The notes under the pieces are model-generated. The model worked only from the letters and a program-made list of their open reading frames with translations. It was not told where the DNA came from and searched no databases. 64,000 nucleotides of DNA. It comes from Pseudomonas sp. WS 5079 (lineage in GTDB: Bacteria; Pseudomonadota; Gammaproteobacteria; Pseudomonadales; Pseudomonadaceae). Positions within the stretch are counted from its first letter, which is position 1. Each line of letters starts with the position of its first letter. Shown here in pieces: positions 55,330 to 64,000 of this stretch. A program made the position numbers and the translations under genes. The stretch is from assembly GCF_012985465.1 (NCBI RefSeq), contig NZ_JAAQWN010000004.1, positions 372,001-436,000 on the forward strand, in the 5' to 3' direction.

Positions 55330-55352
55330 CTTGTATTCGAACAAGCCCGCTT

Positions 55353-55757
55353 TTAAGCGAGTTCATCCAGCAAGGCCAACAGGGTTTCGCGTTTTTGCAC
55401 GCCTAACTTATCAATCAGTTTCTGCTGCGCCGCTTCCCAGGCCGGCAACGCGGCCGCCAGGCGCTGTTTGCCTTCCTCCGTGAGCACGACCAAACGGTTG
55501 CGCAGGTCATCGCCCTCCACCAACCGCACCAGGCCTTCACCCTCCAACACCCGCAGGTTACGCCCCAGGGTGCTGCGATCCAGGCCCATGGCATCGGCCA
55601 GGGTAGAAATACTCGGCTGGTTCAGGCGCTGCAGGTTACACAGCAAGGAATACTGGGCGACGTTGATCCCGAAGCCATCGAGGGCGCCGTCATAGTGCCT
55701 GCTGACGCCACGGGCGGCACGACGCAGGTTGGTGCATAAACATTGGGAGGCAAGCAT
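55353..55757 (-). CDS. MarR family regulator of the MFS operon
   Basis: The 134-residue winged-helix protein (INVAQYSLLCNLQRLNQPSISTLADAMGLDRSTLGRNLRVLEGEGLVRL...DDLRNRLVVLTEEG) has MarR layout. The ATG at 55757 lacks a clear Shine-Dalgarno, and the operator at 55762-55775 lies right before it, so the transcript may be nearly leaderless. It heads an operon with the MFS gene and the 39-residue peptide. Auto-repression is inferred from the paired operators. Confidence 0.88.
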   Translation of the reverse strand: MLASQCLCTNLRRAARGVSRHYDGALDGFGINVAQYSLLCNLQRLNQPSISTLADAMGLDRSTLGRNLRVLEGEGLVRLVEGDDLRNRLVVLTEEGKQRLAAALPAWEAAQQKLIDKLGVQKRETLLALLDELA

Positions 55758-55761
55758 GGAA

Positions 55762-55775
55762 CGTGTATATACCCG
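55762..55775. promoter_or_regulatory. Palindromic operator upstream of the MarR gene
   Basis: CGTGTATATACCCG matches the MFS-side operator at 13 of 14 bases. It sits 5 bp upstream of the marR ATG, where a bound repressor would block transcription. Confidence 0.7.
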
Positions 55776-55799
55776 CGATTAAGGAAATGCAAGAAAGTG

Positions 55800-56528
55800 T
55801 TACAGAGCCAGACCGATCAACACCGCTACCTCAAGCAGCTCCAGCAAGGCGCCGGCCGTATCACCGGTGGTGCCGCCCAGCCGATTGATCATCAGTTGCC
55901 GCAAGCCCACAAAGCAGATGGCCGCCAGCAACACCGCAATCCCGCCACTGAAACCGCCGATCAACACACACGCCAGGCCGCTGAGGATCAATACCTGCTG
56001 CCCGACAATCCGTGGCAAGTGGTCAGCCAGCGCCTGGCCCAGGCCCCCGGCGCGCACATAGCGGGTGGTGAGAAACAGTGCCAGCAGCGAGCTGCGCCCG
56101 ATCAACGGCGCGAGGATCAACGCGGCGCCATTGTGTTGCTCGATCAGCGCCACCAGCGCGCTGAATTTGAGCAGCAGCACCAAGCCCAGGGTCACCACCG
56201 CAATCGGGCCGCTGCGCGGGTCTTTCATGATGCTCAAGGTGCGTTCGCGGTCGCCAAAACCGCCCAGCCAGGCGTCAGCGCTGTCCGCCAGGCCATCCAG
56301 GTGCAGGCCGCCACTGAGCAACACCCAGGCCGTCAGCAGCAGGGCCGCATGCAACAGCAAAGGCGCGCCCATCAACAGCGTGTTCAAGCCCCACAGCAGC
56401 AGCCCGAACAACAGCCCGACCAGCGGATAAAACAGCAGCGAGCGCCCCAGCTCCTGGGGTTGCGGCATGCCCGGCAGGCGGATCGGCAAGCTGCTGAGAA
56501 ACTGCAAGGCAATCCAGAACGGCAACAT
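55800..56528 (-). CDS. cobS: Adenosylcobinamide-GDP ribazoletransferase CobS
   Basis: This 242-residue membrane enzyme (several helices) has the CobS signature GGLHLDGLADSADAWLGG near residues 75-95. It joins adenosylcobinamide-GDP with alpha-ribazole to make adenosylcobalamin; the same gene is called cobV in the P. denitrificans scheme. It abuts cobC with no gap and is last in the operon, 42 bp before the marR start. Confidence 0.95.
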   Translation of the reverse strand: MLPFWIALQFLSSLPIRLPGMPQPQELGRSLLFYPLVGLLFGLLLWGLNTLLMGAPLLLHAALLLTAWVLLSGGLHLDGLADSADAWLGGFGDRERTLSIMKDPRSGPIAVVTLGLVLLLKFSALVALIEQHNGAALILAPLIGRSSLLALFLTTRYVRAGGLGQALADHLPRIVGQQVLILSGLACVLIGGFSGGIAVLLAAICFVGLRQLMINRLGGTTGDTAGALLELLEVAVLIGLAL

Positions 56529-57104
56529 TCAGGCGCCCTCGCTCAACATGCCATCGGCTTCGACCCGCAGGCTAAACAGGCCGCCGTGGCCGACCTCGAC
56601 ATTCAGCAACTGTTCACGGGGCAAACCACGGGCCTGGGCCAGCAGTAAACGCATGACGCCACCATGGCTGACCAGCAGCACCCGTTGTCCGGCATACAGC
56701 TGATGCAGACGTAGGACGGCGCCGCGCACGCGCTGGGAAAACGCCTCGACAGGCTCGCCATCCGGCGGCGTAAAGCTATAGGGATCCGCCCAGAACAGGC
56801 CCAGCGCCTCGGCGTCGGTCGCCATCAACTGCGCCGCGCTCTGCCCTTCCCAAGCGCCGAAATGCAGCTCCTGTAGATCCTGTTCCAGGCTCACCGGCAG
56901 GTTCAGGCGTGCGCCCAACTCTTCAGCGAAACGCGCGCAGCGCTGCAGCGGCGAGCTGACCAGTCGATCCCACGGCCCGCGCGCCAGCACCGCCTCGCGC
57001 ATCTGCGCCCAACCCTTGGCGGTCAGCGCATCATCCAGGCTGCCGCGCAAACCGCCGCCCAGTTCGGTTTCACCATGGCGCAGCAGGTCCAGGTGCAAGG
57101 TCAT
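56529..57104 (-). CDS. cobC: Alpha-ribazole phosphatase CobC
   Basis: The 191-residue histidine phosphatase has the RHGE motif ([12 protein letters not shown], His about 11) and a later VSHGGVMR site. It removes the 5'-phosphate from alpha-ribazole-phosphate. It overlaps cobT by 4 bp (ATGA). Naming follows the Salmonella scheme. Confidence 0.9.
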   Translation of the reverse strand: MTLHLDLLRHGETELGGGLRGSLDDALTAKGWAQMREAVLARGPWDRLVSSPLQRCARFAEELGARLNLPVSLEQDLQELHFGAWEGQSAAQLMATDAEALGLFWADPYSFTPPDGEPVEAFSQRVRGAVLRLHQLYAGQRVLLVSHGGVMRLLLAQARGLPREQLLNVEVGHGGLFSLRVEADGMLSEGA

Positions 57105-58156
57105 GCCTGGCGATCCGCCACGGCGGCTTCTGCGAACGTCGCCATCTGCCCGTGCAACGCACAGGCCAGGCGCAACAGGGGCACCGCCAGCGCCGCACCG
57201 CTGCCCTCGCCCAGGCGCAGGCCCAGTTCCAGTAGCGGCTGGGCTTCAAGGCTTTGCAACACATGGCGATGGCCCGGCTCGGCGCCCCGATGGCCGAACA
57301 ACAGCCATGGCCGGCAAGACGGGTTCAGGCGCGTGGCGACCAGCGCCGCGACGGTGCAGATAAACCCGTCGACCAGCACTACCACCCCCGCCTGGGCGCA
57401 GGCCAGATAGGCCCCCACCAACCCCGCAATCTCCAGGCCACCGAGGTTGAACAGGGTCTGCAACGGGTCGCCCCGCTGCCCGGCATGCAACGCCAGGGCG
57501 CGCTCGATCACCGCCACTTTATGGCTGACGCCCTGGGCATTCAGGCCGGTGCCGGGGCCGGTCAGGTCGCTGACCTGGCAATCGAGCAAGGCGCAGGCCA
57601 GTGCACTGGCGGCAGTGGTGTTGCCGATGCCCATCTCGCCGCCAATAAACAGCTGCGCACCCGCGTTGATCGCCCGCTGCACGCTGTCACGCCCCGCCGC
57701 CAGGGCCAACTGACCCTGGGCCTCGGTCATGGCCGCGCCCAGCACAAAATTGGCCGTGCCCGGGGCGATATTCAGGTGGCGCACGCCCGGCAGGTCGAGC
57801 GATGGCGTCACGGTGCCCAGGTCCACCACTTCCAGCTGTGCATCCAGTTGCCGGGCCAGCACGCTGATCGCCGCACCGCCGCTGACAAAGTTGTGCAGCA
57901 TCTGCCCGGTGACTTCCTGGGGATAGGCCGAGACGCCTTCGGCGACCACACCGTGATCGCCAGCAAAGATCGCGATCCATACCTGCTCGACCGTTGGCTT
58001 GACCCGGCCTTGCAACCCGGCCAGTTGCACTGCCAGCGCCTCCAGTTGCCCCAGCGACCCGGCGGGCTTGGTCAGTTGCTGCTGGCGGGCCAGGGCTTGT
58101 TCATAGGCCGTGGCGTCCAGCGCCTTGCAGGGTTGCAGCCACCAGGATTGGCTCAT
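57101..58156 (-). CDS. cobT: Nicotinate-nucleotide--dimethylbenzimidazole phosphoribosyltransferase CobT
   Basis: The 351-residue CobT shows [33 protein letters not shown] and [12 protein letters not shown], with the catalytic Glu expected near the C-terminal end. It makes alpha-ribazole-phosphate from dimethylbenzimidazole, the product of bluB upstream. The ATG at 58156 ([10 protein letters not shown]) overlaps the cobU stop (ATGA); a longer upstream frame is cobU antiframe. Confidence 0.96.
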   Translation of the reverse strand: MSQSWWLQPCKALDATAYEQALARQQQLTKPAGSLGQLEALAVQLAGLQGRVKPTVEQVWIAIFAGDHGVVAEGVSAYPQEVTGQMLHNFVSGGAAISVLARQLDAQLEVVDLGTVTPSLDLPGVRHLNIAPGTANFVLGAAMTEAQGQLALAAGRDSVQRAINAGAQLFIGGEMGIGNTTAASALACALLDCQVSDLTGPGTGLNAQGVSHKVAVIERALALHAGQRGDPLQTLFNLGGLEIAGLVGAYLACAQAGVVVLVDGFICTVAALVATRLNPSCRPWLLFGHRGAEPGHRHVLQSLEAQPLLELGLRLGEGSGAALAVPLLRLACALHGQMATFAEAAVADRQA

Positions 58157-58674
58157 AACGCAGTACCTTTCAAAGTCAGGGGCAGGCCCGCAACGGTCAG
58201 CACTACACGCTGACAACGCTCGGCCAAGGCTTGATGCAGCCAACCGGCTTCATCCACATAGCGGCGAGTCAATTCGCCCAGCGGCACGACACCCAGACCG
58301 GTCTCGTTGCTGACAAAAATGATTTCCCCCGGCAGCGACGCCAGGCAGTCCAGCAGGGATTCACGCTCGACGCCCAGGCGCTGTGGGTCGTCCAGCAGCA
58401 ACAGGTTGGTGAGCCACAGGGTCAGGCAATCGACCAGCAGGCAACGGCCCGGGGCAGCGTTTTCACGCAGCACCCGCGCCAATTCCAGCGGTTCCTCGAT
58501 CAGCCCCCAATGGCTGGGACGACGCTGGCGATGCAGGGCCACGCGCGCGTTCATTTCACCGTCCAGGGGCTGGCTGGTAGCGATATAGGTGACGGGCATG
58601 GCGCTGTCGCTGGCGAGTTGTTCGGCCAGGCGGCTTTTACCGGAGCGGGCGCCGCCGAGGATCAGTTGCAACAT
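58153..58674 (-). CDS. cobU: Adenosylcobinamide kinase/guanylyltransferase CobU
   Basis: The 173-residue bifunctional enzyme has the P-loop GGARSGKS at residues 7-14, the later [22 protein letters not shown] region with the guanylylated His, and [11 protein letters not shown]. It makes adenosylcobinamide-GDP. The ATG at 58674 gives the family length; it is 10 bp after cobQ. The same gene is called cobP in another scheme. Confidence 0.96.
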   Translation of the reverse strand: MLQLILGGARSGKSRLAEQLASDSAMPVTYIATSQPLDGEMNARVALHRQRRPSHWGLIEEPLELARVLRENAAPGRCLLVDCLTLWLTNLLLLDDPQRLGVERESLLDCLASLPGEIIFVSNETGLGVVPLGELTRRYVDEAGWLHQALAERCQRVVLTVAGLPLTLKGTAL

Positions 58675-58684
58675 GGTCAAGCCC

Positions 58685-60136
58685 TCAAATGCCACATAAC
58701 TGGCGCAGCAACCGAGTGTCCAGATGCTGCTCCACCAAATCCGCCAGGCGCTCGATATCGCGCTCGCGCAGGCCGTGGTAATCGACTTCCTGCACATCCT
58801 GCAAACCGGCCCAGCGCAGCAAGGCGCTGCATGCGGCGGGCGTCTCGAACAGACCGTGCAGATAAGTGCCAAGGATCTGCCCATCATCGCTACAAGCACC
58901 GTCGCTGCGGCCATCATCCAGGCGCACCGCCGCCTGCTCCAGGGCAGGCCCTCGGGTCACGCCCGCATGGATCTCATAACCACTGACCGGCGCCTCTTCC
59001 AGCACCAGCCGGCCGCGCACATTGCGCAATTGTTTCTCGGCTTCCAGGGTGGTGCTGAACGCCAGCAGGCCCAGGCCAGCGCTGGAACCCGCCGCGCCTT
59101 CCAGGCCCAGCGGATCGTGGACCTGCTCACCCAGCATTTGCAGGCCACCGCAGATGCCCAGGACTTTGCCGCCATAGCGCAAGTGCCGGGCAATCGCGCG
59201 GTCCCAGCCATTGGCGCGCAGATAGGCCAGGTCGCTGCGCACGCTTTTCGAGCCGGGCAGGATGATCAGGTCGGCGGCGGGGATTGCCTGGCCCGGCCCG
59301 ACAAACTGCAGATCCACCTGGGGATGCAGGCGCAACGGGTCGAAGTCGGTGTGGTTGCTGATGCGCGGCAATACCGGCACCACCACCTTGAGCACCTGCG
59401 CCGCCTTGTCGATCTGGCGCTGGTCGATGCCATCCTCGGCTTCCAGGTGCAGGTCCATCACGTACGGCAGCACGCCCACCACCGGTTTGCCGGTGCGTGC
59501 CTCAAGCCAGTCGAGGCCCGGTTGCAGCAGGGCGATATCGCCACGGAAGCGGTTGATGATAAAGCCCTTGACCCGCGCCTGCTCCGACGGCGACAGCAAC
59601 TCCAGCGTGCCCACCAGATGAGCAAACACCCCGCCGCGATTGATGTCGGCGATCAGCAGCACCGGGCAATCCACCGCTTCAGCAAACCCCATATTGGCAA
59701 TGTCGTTGGCCCGCAGGTTGATCTCGGCTGGCGAGCCAGCGCCTTCGACCATCACCACCGGGTACGCCGCGCTCAGGCGCGCATGGGAGGCTAGTACCGC
59801 CTGCATGGCGATGGCTTTGTAATCGTGATAGGCCACTGCATTCATGCTGGTCACGGCATGGCCATGGATGATCACCTGGGAGCCGGTGTCACTATTGGGC
59901 TTGAGCAGCACCGGGTTCATGTCGGTGTGCGGCGCCAGGTTGGCGGCCTGGGCCTGCACGGCCTGGGCGCGGCCGATCTCGCCCCCTTCTGCCGTGACCG
60001 CACTGTTGAGCGCCATGTTCTGCGGCTTGAAGGGCACCACCGGCACGCCCTGGCGCACGACCCAGCGGCACAGCGCGGTCACCAGGGTGCTTTTGCCCGC
60101 GTCGGAGGTGGTGCCTTGCACCATCAGCGTGGTCAT
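58685..60136 (-). CDS. cobQ: Cobyric acid synthase CobQ
   Basis: The 483-residue glutamine amidotransferase has an N-terminal dethiobiotin synthetase-like domain with the P-loop TTSDAGKST and a C-terminal GATase1 domain with nucleophile Cys in [11 protein letters not shown]. It amidates four side chains of adenosylcobyrinate diamide. The ATG at 60136 ([16 protein letters not shown]) overlaps the cobD stop by 4 bp (ATGA). The longer upstream frame is not needed. Confidence 0.97.
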   Translation of the reverse strand: MTTLMVQGTTSDAGKSTLVTALCRWVVRQGVPVVPFKPQNMALNSAVTAEGGEIGRAQAVQAQAANLAPHTDMNPVLLKPNSDTGSQVIIHGHAVTSMNAVAYHDYKAIAMQAVLASHARLSAAYPVVMVEGAGSPAEINLRANDIANMGFAEAVDCPVLLIADINRGGVFAHLVGTLELLSPSEQARVKGFIINRFRGDIALLQPGLDWLEARTGKPVVGVLPYVMDLHLEAEDGIDQRQIDKAAQVLKVVVPVLPRISNHTDFDPLRLHPQVDLQFVGPGQAIPAADLIILPGSKSVRSDLAYLRANGWDRAIARHLRYGGKVLGICGGLQMLGEQVHDPLGLEGAAGSSAGLGLLAFSTTLEAEKQLRNVRGRLVLEEAPVSGYEIHAGVTRGPALEQAAVRLDDGRSDGACSDDGQILGTYLHGLFETPAACSALLRWAGLQDVQEVDYHGLRERDIERLADLVEQHLDTRLLRQLCGI

Positions 60137-61122
60137 GAAGTTTGCTTCCAGGCAGTCAGGGCGTGTTCGAGGCGCAGCCAATCGGCGTCAGTCCCGGGCA
60201 GGCCAAAACGCAGGCTGCTGTCGTGGACAAACAGGCGCAGCAGGATGCCGCGCTGGGCCATGAACTCATGTAGCAGCTCGGCGCGGTCGGTGATCAGCCA
60301 CTGGAACAGCGCGCAGCCGCCTTGTGGGCGCAGGCCATACTGCTCCAGCAGGCGAAGCAGGCGCTGGCTGGCGTCTTCGCAGCGCTGGCGCTGGTAGGTG
60401 TGGCCGGTACTGTCGCGCAGGCACACCTGGCCCAACTCCCGCGTCGGCCCGCTCACCGCCCACGGGCCGACCTGCTCGGCCAGCAGCTTGAGCAGCTTGC
60501 GCTCGGCCAATACAAAGCCCAGGCGCACCCCGGCCAGGCCGAAAAACTTGCCGAACGAGCGCAACACAATCAACCCCACTTGATTGGCCTGGCTCGCCAG
60601 GCTCAAGTGCGGGGTGTTGTCCATAAAGGCTTCATCCACCACCAACCAACCACCGCGCTGGGCCAGGCGTGCATGCCAATCCAGCAGGCGCTGGGGCGTA
60701 AGGCTCAGGCCAGTGGGGTTGTTGGGATTGACCACCACCAGCACGTCGAGGCTATCGAGGAAGAAGTCGACTTCCTGCTCCAGCACCTCGCGCACGATGT
60801 AACCGGCGCGGCGCCAGGCTTGGGCATGCTCGGCGTAGCACGGCGACAACACGCCGACCTTGCCCGCCCGGCGCAGGCGCGGCAGCAGCTGGATCGCCGC
60901 CTGGGAACCCGGCACCGGCAGCACCTGGGCTGCGCCGTAGTAGTCGCAGGCGGCCTGCTCCAGGCCGTCATCGGTCTCTGGCAGGCGGGCCCAGGCCCGC
61001 AGCGGGATGGGCGGGATTGGCCAGGGCCAGGGCGCGAGGCCACTGGACAGGTCCAGCCAGTCTTCCTGGGCGATGCCGTACTGCAACGCCGCCTTGCGCA
61101 GCCGTCCACCGTGTTCAAGCAT
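60133..61122 (-). CDS. cobD: Threonine-phosphate decarboxylase CobD
   Basis: The 329-residue class I/II PLP enzyme has [14 protein letters not shown] and the PLP-lysine motif [16 protein letters not shown]. It makes (R)-1-amino-2-propanol O-2-phosphate for the nucleotide loop. The ATG at 61122 ([13 protein letters not shown]) overlaps the cbiB end by 8 bp. In the P. denitrificans scheme it is called cobC. Confidence 0.92.
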   Translation of the reverse strand: MLEHGGRLRKAALQYGIAQEDWLDLSSGLAPWPWPIPPIPLRAWARLPETDDGLEQAACDYYGAAQVLPVPGSQAAIQLLPRLRRAGKVGVLSPCYAEHAQAWRRAGYIVREVLEQEVDFFLDSLDVLVVVNPNNPTGLSLTPQRLLDWHARLAQRGGWLVVDEAFMDNTPHLSLASQANQVGLIVLRSFGKFFGLAGVRLGFVLAERKLLKLLAEQVGPWAVSGPTRELGQVCLRDSTGHTYQRQRCEDASQRLLRLLEQYGLRPQGGCALFQWLITDRAELLHEFMAQRGILLRLFVHDSSLRFGLPGTDADWLRLEHALTAWKQTS

Positions 61123-62023
61123 AGAATTGCGCCCCCGCACACAGGATCAACACCCACAGCCACACGCCGCGCTGCACCAGTTGCCAGCCACGCTCGATGG
61201 AATCGGCATCGGCCGGCGGCCCTTCGCCAAGGGTCGGACGCTGGTGCAACTCGCCGTGATAAATCGCCGCCCCGCCCAACTCGACACCCAGCGCGCCCGC
61301 GCCCGCAGCCATCACCGGCCCGGCATTCGGGCTGTCCCAGGTCGGGCCCTGGCGGCGCCAGCATGTGAGCGCCAGGCGGGTCTTGCCGAGCACGGCGTAG
61401 GTCAACGCAACCAAGCGTGCCGGAATGTAATTGAGCACATCGTCAATCTTCGCCGCCGCCCAGCCAAAGCGCTCAAAGCGTTCGTTGCGATAGCCCCACA
61501 TGGCATCCAGGGTATTGCTCAGGCGGTACAGCACCACGCCCGGCACCCCGGCCACGACAAACCAGAACAGTGCGGCGAACACCGCATCGCTGCCGTTTTC
61601 CAGCACCGACTCGGTGGCGGCGCGCGCCACTTCGGTGCTGTCCAATTCGCTGGTCTGACGGCTGACCAGGTAACTGACACGCGTGCGCGCCTCGTCCAGG
61701 TTGCCGCTGCGCAGGGCCTGGGCCACCGGTAGCACGTGCTCACCCAGGCTGCGCATGCCCAGGGCCAGGTACAACGCGAGGATCTCGATCACCCAGCCGA
61801 AGTAAGGCGCCCAGGACAAGGCCGTGGCCAGCAAGGTCAGCGGTATCACCGTGATAAACCACGCGGTCACGCCATGGCTGCGCCAGCCGCGCCCCGCAGA
61901 GTTGAAACGCTGCTCGATGCGCCCGGCAAAATTGCCGAACGCCACCAGCGAATGCCAGCGCCTGGGCTCACCCAGCAGCGCATCCAGCGCCACTGCGGCG
62001 ACGCTCAGCAAGGCCACACTCAT
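61115..62023 (-). CDS. cbiB: Adenosylcobinamide-phosphate synthase CbiB
   Basis: The 302-residue inner-membrane enzyme begins [30 protein letters not shown], the CbiB signature, and has several helices. It attaches aminopropanol-phosphate to cobyric acid. The ATG at 62023 ([14 protein letters not shown]) overlaps the bluB stop (ATGA). It is called cobD in another scheme, so names differ between genomes. Confidence 0.95.
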   Translation of the reverse strand: MSVALLSVAAVALDALLGEPRRWHSLVAFGNFAGRIEQRFNSAGRGWRSHGVTAWFITVIPLTLLATALSWAPYFGWVIEILALYLALGMRSLGEHVLPVAQALRSGNLDEARTRVSYLVSRQTSELDSTEVARAATESVLENGSDAVFAALFWFVVAGVPGVVLYRLSNTLDAMWGYRNERFERFGWAAAKIDDVLNYIPARLVALTYAVLGKTRLALTCWRRQGPTWDSPNAGPVMAAGAGALGVELGGAAIYHGELHQRPTLGEGPPADADSIERGWQLVQRGVWLWVLILCAGAQFYA

Positions 62024-62670
62024 TGACTCACTCCCCAATAATTCTCATACAGCATGTCACTCAGCGGACGCGGTTCGGTCCAGCCCTCAAGTTGCAACAT
62101 CGGTGCCGGGTAGAACTCCGTCACCGGGCCCAGGCACAGCACGGCCAGCGGCTTGGCGCCGGGCGGCAGGCCGAGCAGGTCGGCCAGGTCCTGGGGTTCG
62201 AACAGCGACACCCAGCCCATGCCCAGGCCTTCGGCGCGGGAGGCCAGCCATAGATTCTGGATCGCGCAGGACAGCGACGCCAGGTCCATTTCCGGCAAGG
62301 TCCGGCGCCCGAAAATATGCCGCTCGCGATCATCCATCAACGCCGCCACCAGCACCTCGGCGCAGTCGTGGATGCCTTCGACCTTGAGCTTCATGAAATC
62401 GTCCGAACGCTCGCCCAGGGCTTGCGCGGTACGGATGCGTTCGGCTTCCACCAACTGCTGGATCTGCCCGCGCAGGTTGCGGTCGCTGATGCGGATAAAG
62501 CGCCAGGGCTGCATCAGGCCGACGCTGGGGGCCTGGTGCGCGGCCTGCAGCAGGCGCTGCAGCAGCTCGGGGGCGACGGTGCCGCCGCTGAAGTGGCGCA
62601 TGTCGCGACGTTCGGCGATGGCGCGGTAGATCGCGTCGCGCTCGGCCTGGGGGTAGGCGTGGTCGGTCAT
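62020..62670 (-). CDS. bluB: 5,6-Dimethylbenzimidazole synthase BluB
   Basis: The 216-residue flavin-destructase of the nitroreductase fold has the RRDMRHF and [12 protein letters not shown] segments typical of BluB, and [10 protein letters not shown]. It converts FMNH2 to dimethylbenzimidazole, the lower ligand used by cobT. The ATG at 62670 overlaps the cobB stop (ATGA). The upstream frame is REP sequence and not part of the gene. Confidence 0.93.
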   Translation of the reverse strand: MTDHAYPQAERDAIYRAIAERRDMRHFSGGTVAPELLQRLLQAAHQAPSVGLMQPWRFIRISDRNLRGQIQQLVEAERIRTAQALGERSDDFMKLKVEGIHDCAEVLVAALMDDRERHIFGRRTLPEMDLASLSCAIQNLWLASRAEGLGMGWVSLFEPQDLADLLGLPPGAKPLAVLCLGPVTEFYPAPMLQLEGWTEPRPLSDMLYENYWGVSQ

Positions 62671-64000
62671 GGCCCTATCGCGGGCAAGCCCGCTCCCACA
62701 TTTGAACCGTGGTCGCCTGCCATAACGGCTTGCCGGTCTGGCGCAAACAACGCGGCCACCGCAGCCGGGTTCGACGGGAAGTAAAAGTGCACATAGGAGG
62801 CCGTCATCCGCCCCTGGCGATACACCGCCTCGGCGCCGCGCCCGCCGTTGGGGCTCAGGCCACGGGCAATCGGCTGCCACTGCGTGCTGGTCAGGGAATG
62901 ATGATAGGTATGCCCGCGCAGCACGCCTTCCGGCAGCTCGACCGTTTGCAGGGCCAGGGCCGCCAGGCGTTTTTGCATGACCGCATCGCCTTGCAGCAGG
63001 CCCAGCAGTTCGGCGCGCGTGCCCTCGACATCGGTCAAGGAATCGAGCAGGTAGAGCATGCCCCCGCATTCAGCCAGCAACGGTTTGCCGGCAGCGTGAT
63101 GGGCACGGATCGCCTGCAGCATCGCGCTATTTTGCGACAGCGCCTGATGATGCAGTTCCGGGTAGCCACCGGGCAGATAGAGGCTGTCGGCGTCGGGCAG
63201 CACGCGGTCATGGATCGGCGAGAAGAAGTGCAACTGCGCGCCCATCGCTCGCAGCAAATCCAGGCTGGCGCCGTAGGTGAAGGCAAAGGCTTCGTCACGG
63301 GCCACGGCAATCCGCACCCCGGCCAGCAACGGCTGGGCTTCGATCAGCTCGGGCGCGGCGAATTCCACCGGCGGTGGCAGCGCTACCTCGCAACTGCTGG
63401 CCAGGGCGGCGGCGGCAGCATCCAGGCGCAGGTCCAGGTCATTCAGCTCGCTGGCCTGCACCAGGCCCAGGTGACGGCTGGGCAGCTCAATGCCGGTTTC
63501 CCGGGACAGTGCGCCGTACCAGCGCAGGCCTTCGGTCAAGCTGCCTTCGAGCAGTTGGGCGTGGCGCACGGTGCCGACACGGTTGGCCAGGACCCCGGCG
63601 AACGGCAGGTCTGCCTGGTAACGCGCCAGCCCCAGCGCCAGGGCGCCAAAGGTCTGGGCCATGGCGGTGCCATCGATCACTGCCAGTACCGGCACGCCAA
63701 AATGGCGCGCCAGGTCGGCGCTGGAAGGTGTGCCGTCGAACAGGCCCATCACGCCCTCGATCAGGATCAGGTCCGCCTCGCCCGCTGCTTCCCACAGCAG
63801 GCGGCGACTTTCCTGCTCGCCGACCATCCACATGTCCAATTGATAGACCGGCGCACCACTGGCGCGCTCATGGATCATCGGGTCGAGAAAGTCCGGGCCG
63901 CACTTGAACACCCGGACCTTGCGCCCCAGGTTGCGGTGCAAACGGGCCAGGGCGGCGGTGACGGTGGTCTTGCCCTGGCCTGACGCCGGCGCGGCGATCA
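62667..64000 (-). CDS. cobB: Cobyrinic acid a,c-diamide synthase CobB (5' end cut off; REP-encoded tail)
   Basis: Partial protein of at least 444 residues. Upstream of the visible frame the P-loop APASGQGKTTVTAA can be read to the window edge, so the gene continues past base 64000. It has the DPMIHERASG and EGVMGLFDG motifs and a C-terminal GATase domain with Cys in LAECGGMLYLLD. The last residues, [11 protein letters not shown], are encoded by a REP element at 62675-62703; without it the protein would end near the FAPDR region. The stop overlaps the bluB ATG. It amidates cobyrinate at a and c. Confidence 0.93.
   Translation of the reverse strand, partial: IAAPASGQGKTTVTAALARLHRNLGRKVRVFKCGPDFLDPMIHERASGAPVYQLDMWMVGEQESRRLLWEAAGEADLILIEGVMGLFDGTPSSADLARHFGVPVLAVIDGTAMAQTFGALALGLARYQADLPFAGVLANRVGTVRHAQLLEGSLTEGLRWYGALSRETGIELPSRHLGLVQASELNDLDLRLDAAAAALASSCEVALPPPVEFAAPELIEAQPLLAGVRIAVARDEAFAFTYGASLDLLRAMGAQLHFFSPIHDRVLPDADSLYLPGGYPELHHQALSQNSAMLQAIRAHHAAGKPLLAECGGMLYLLDSLTDVEGTRAELLGLLQGDAVMQKRLAALALQTVELPEGVLRGHTYHHSLTSTQWQPIARGLSPNGGRGAEAVYRQGRMTASYVHFYFPSNPAAVAALFAPDRQAVMAGDHGSNVGAGLPAIGP
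62675..62703. repeat. Single REP inside the 3' end of cobB
   Basis: A half-REP (CTATCGCGGGCAAGCCCGCT followed by CCCACATTT) lies in the coding frame of cobB, directly before its stop and the bluB start. Unlike the others, it has no partner arm. Confidence 0.9.

Noticed and set aside
861..62703. CRISPR-like repeats
   Set aside because: The repeats are dispersed inverted REP pairs with no regularly spaced direct repeats or spacers and no cas genes.
62671..64000. Cobalamin riboswitch controlling the cob operon
   Set aside because: None visible; the upstream end of the operon lies beyond the window.

Overview
The window reads as chromosomal DNA of a fluorescent Pseudomonas (P. fluorescens group). 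Evidence: high GC; a FleQ/FleSR-controlled polar flagellar cluster; the phhR-phhA-phhB-phhC locus; the HptB/HsbR/HsbA module; PlpD; a FadL-GPx-MFS-cob gene order that I recall from P. aeruginosa; and many Pseudomonas-type REP/REPIN repeats (GTGGGAGCGGGCTTGCTCGCGA-like).

Layout. (1) About 1-29.9 kb, nearly all on the minus strand, holds flagellar genes. In transcription order from the right they are flgF-G-H-I-J-K-L; a KAS III-like gene (orf3-type); fliC, flaG, fliD, fliS, fliT; the regulators fleQ, fleS, fleR; fliE-F-G-H-I-J; the partner-switching module hsbA-hsbR-hptB; then fliK, fliL and the 5' end of fliM. Strong sigma-54 promoters (GG-N10-GC) are legible upstream of flgF, fleS, fliE, fliK and fliL, with a weaker one before fliD. 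Sigma-28 (FliA) promoters are legible before fliC and, with two mismatches, before fliS. (2) 30.2-34.5 kb is phenylalanine/tyrosine catabolism: divergent phhR and phhABC, with two TyrR-box-like inverted repeats between them. (3) 34.6-51.9 kb is mixed housekeeping and accessory content: an LpxH-like metallophosphoesterase, an AraC regulator, an EamA transporter, a SelW-like protein, the type Vd secreted phospholipase PlpD, a MarR regulator, RecQ, a UPF0149 protein, a YbaN-like protein, a CrbS/MxtR sensor kinase, RmuC, and small conserved proteins. It includes about 0.9 kb with no convincing gene (50.0-50.9 kb). (4) 52.0-55.8 kb is FadL, a periplasmic glutathione peroxidase, and a MarR-MFS operon that carries a very short overlapping membrane-protein gene and two matching palindromic operators. 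(5) 55.8-64 kb is a tightly overlapping late cobalamin operon, read right to left: cobB (partial), bluB, cbiB, cobD, cobQ, cobU, cobT, cobC, cobS.

How it works together. FleQ heads the flagellar cascade and FleSR drives a later tier through sigma-54. FliA then reads fliC and probably fliST. HptB-HsbR-HsbA is the known switch that ties phosphorelay input to FlgM/FliA and c-di-GMP output; here it sits inside the fli cluster. The cob genes assemble the nucleotide loop of adenosylcobalamin.

I see no insertion sequence, prophage, CRISPR array, rRNA or tRNA. The most unusual points are a REP element that encodes the C-terminus of CobB, the 39-codon gene coupled to the MFS transporter, the orphan KAS III gene between fliC and flgL, and the unexplained 50.0-50.9 kb interval.
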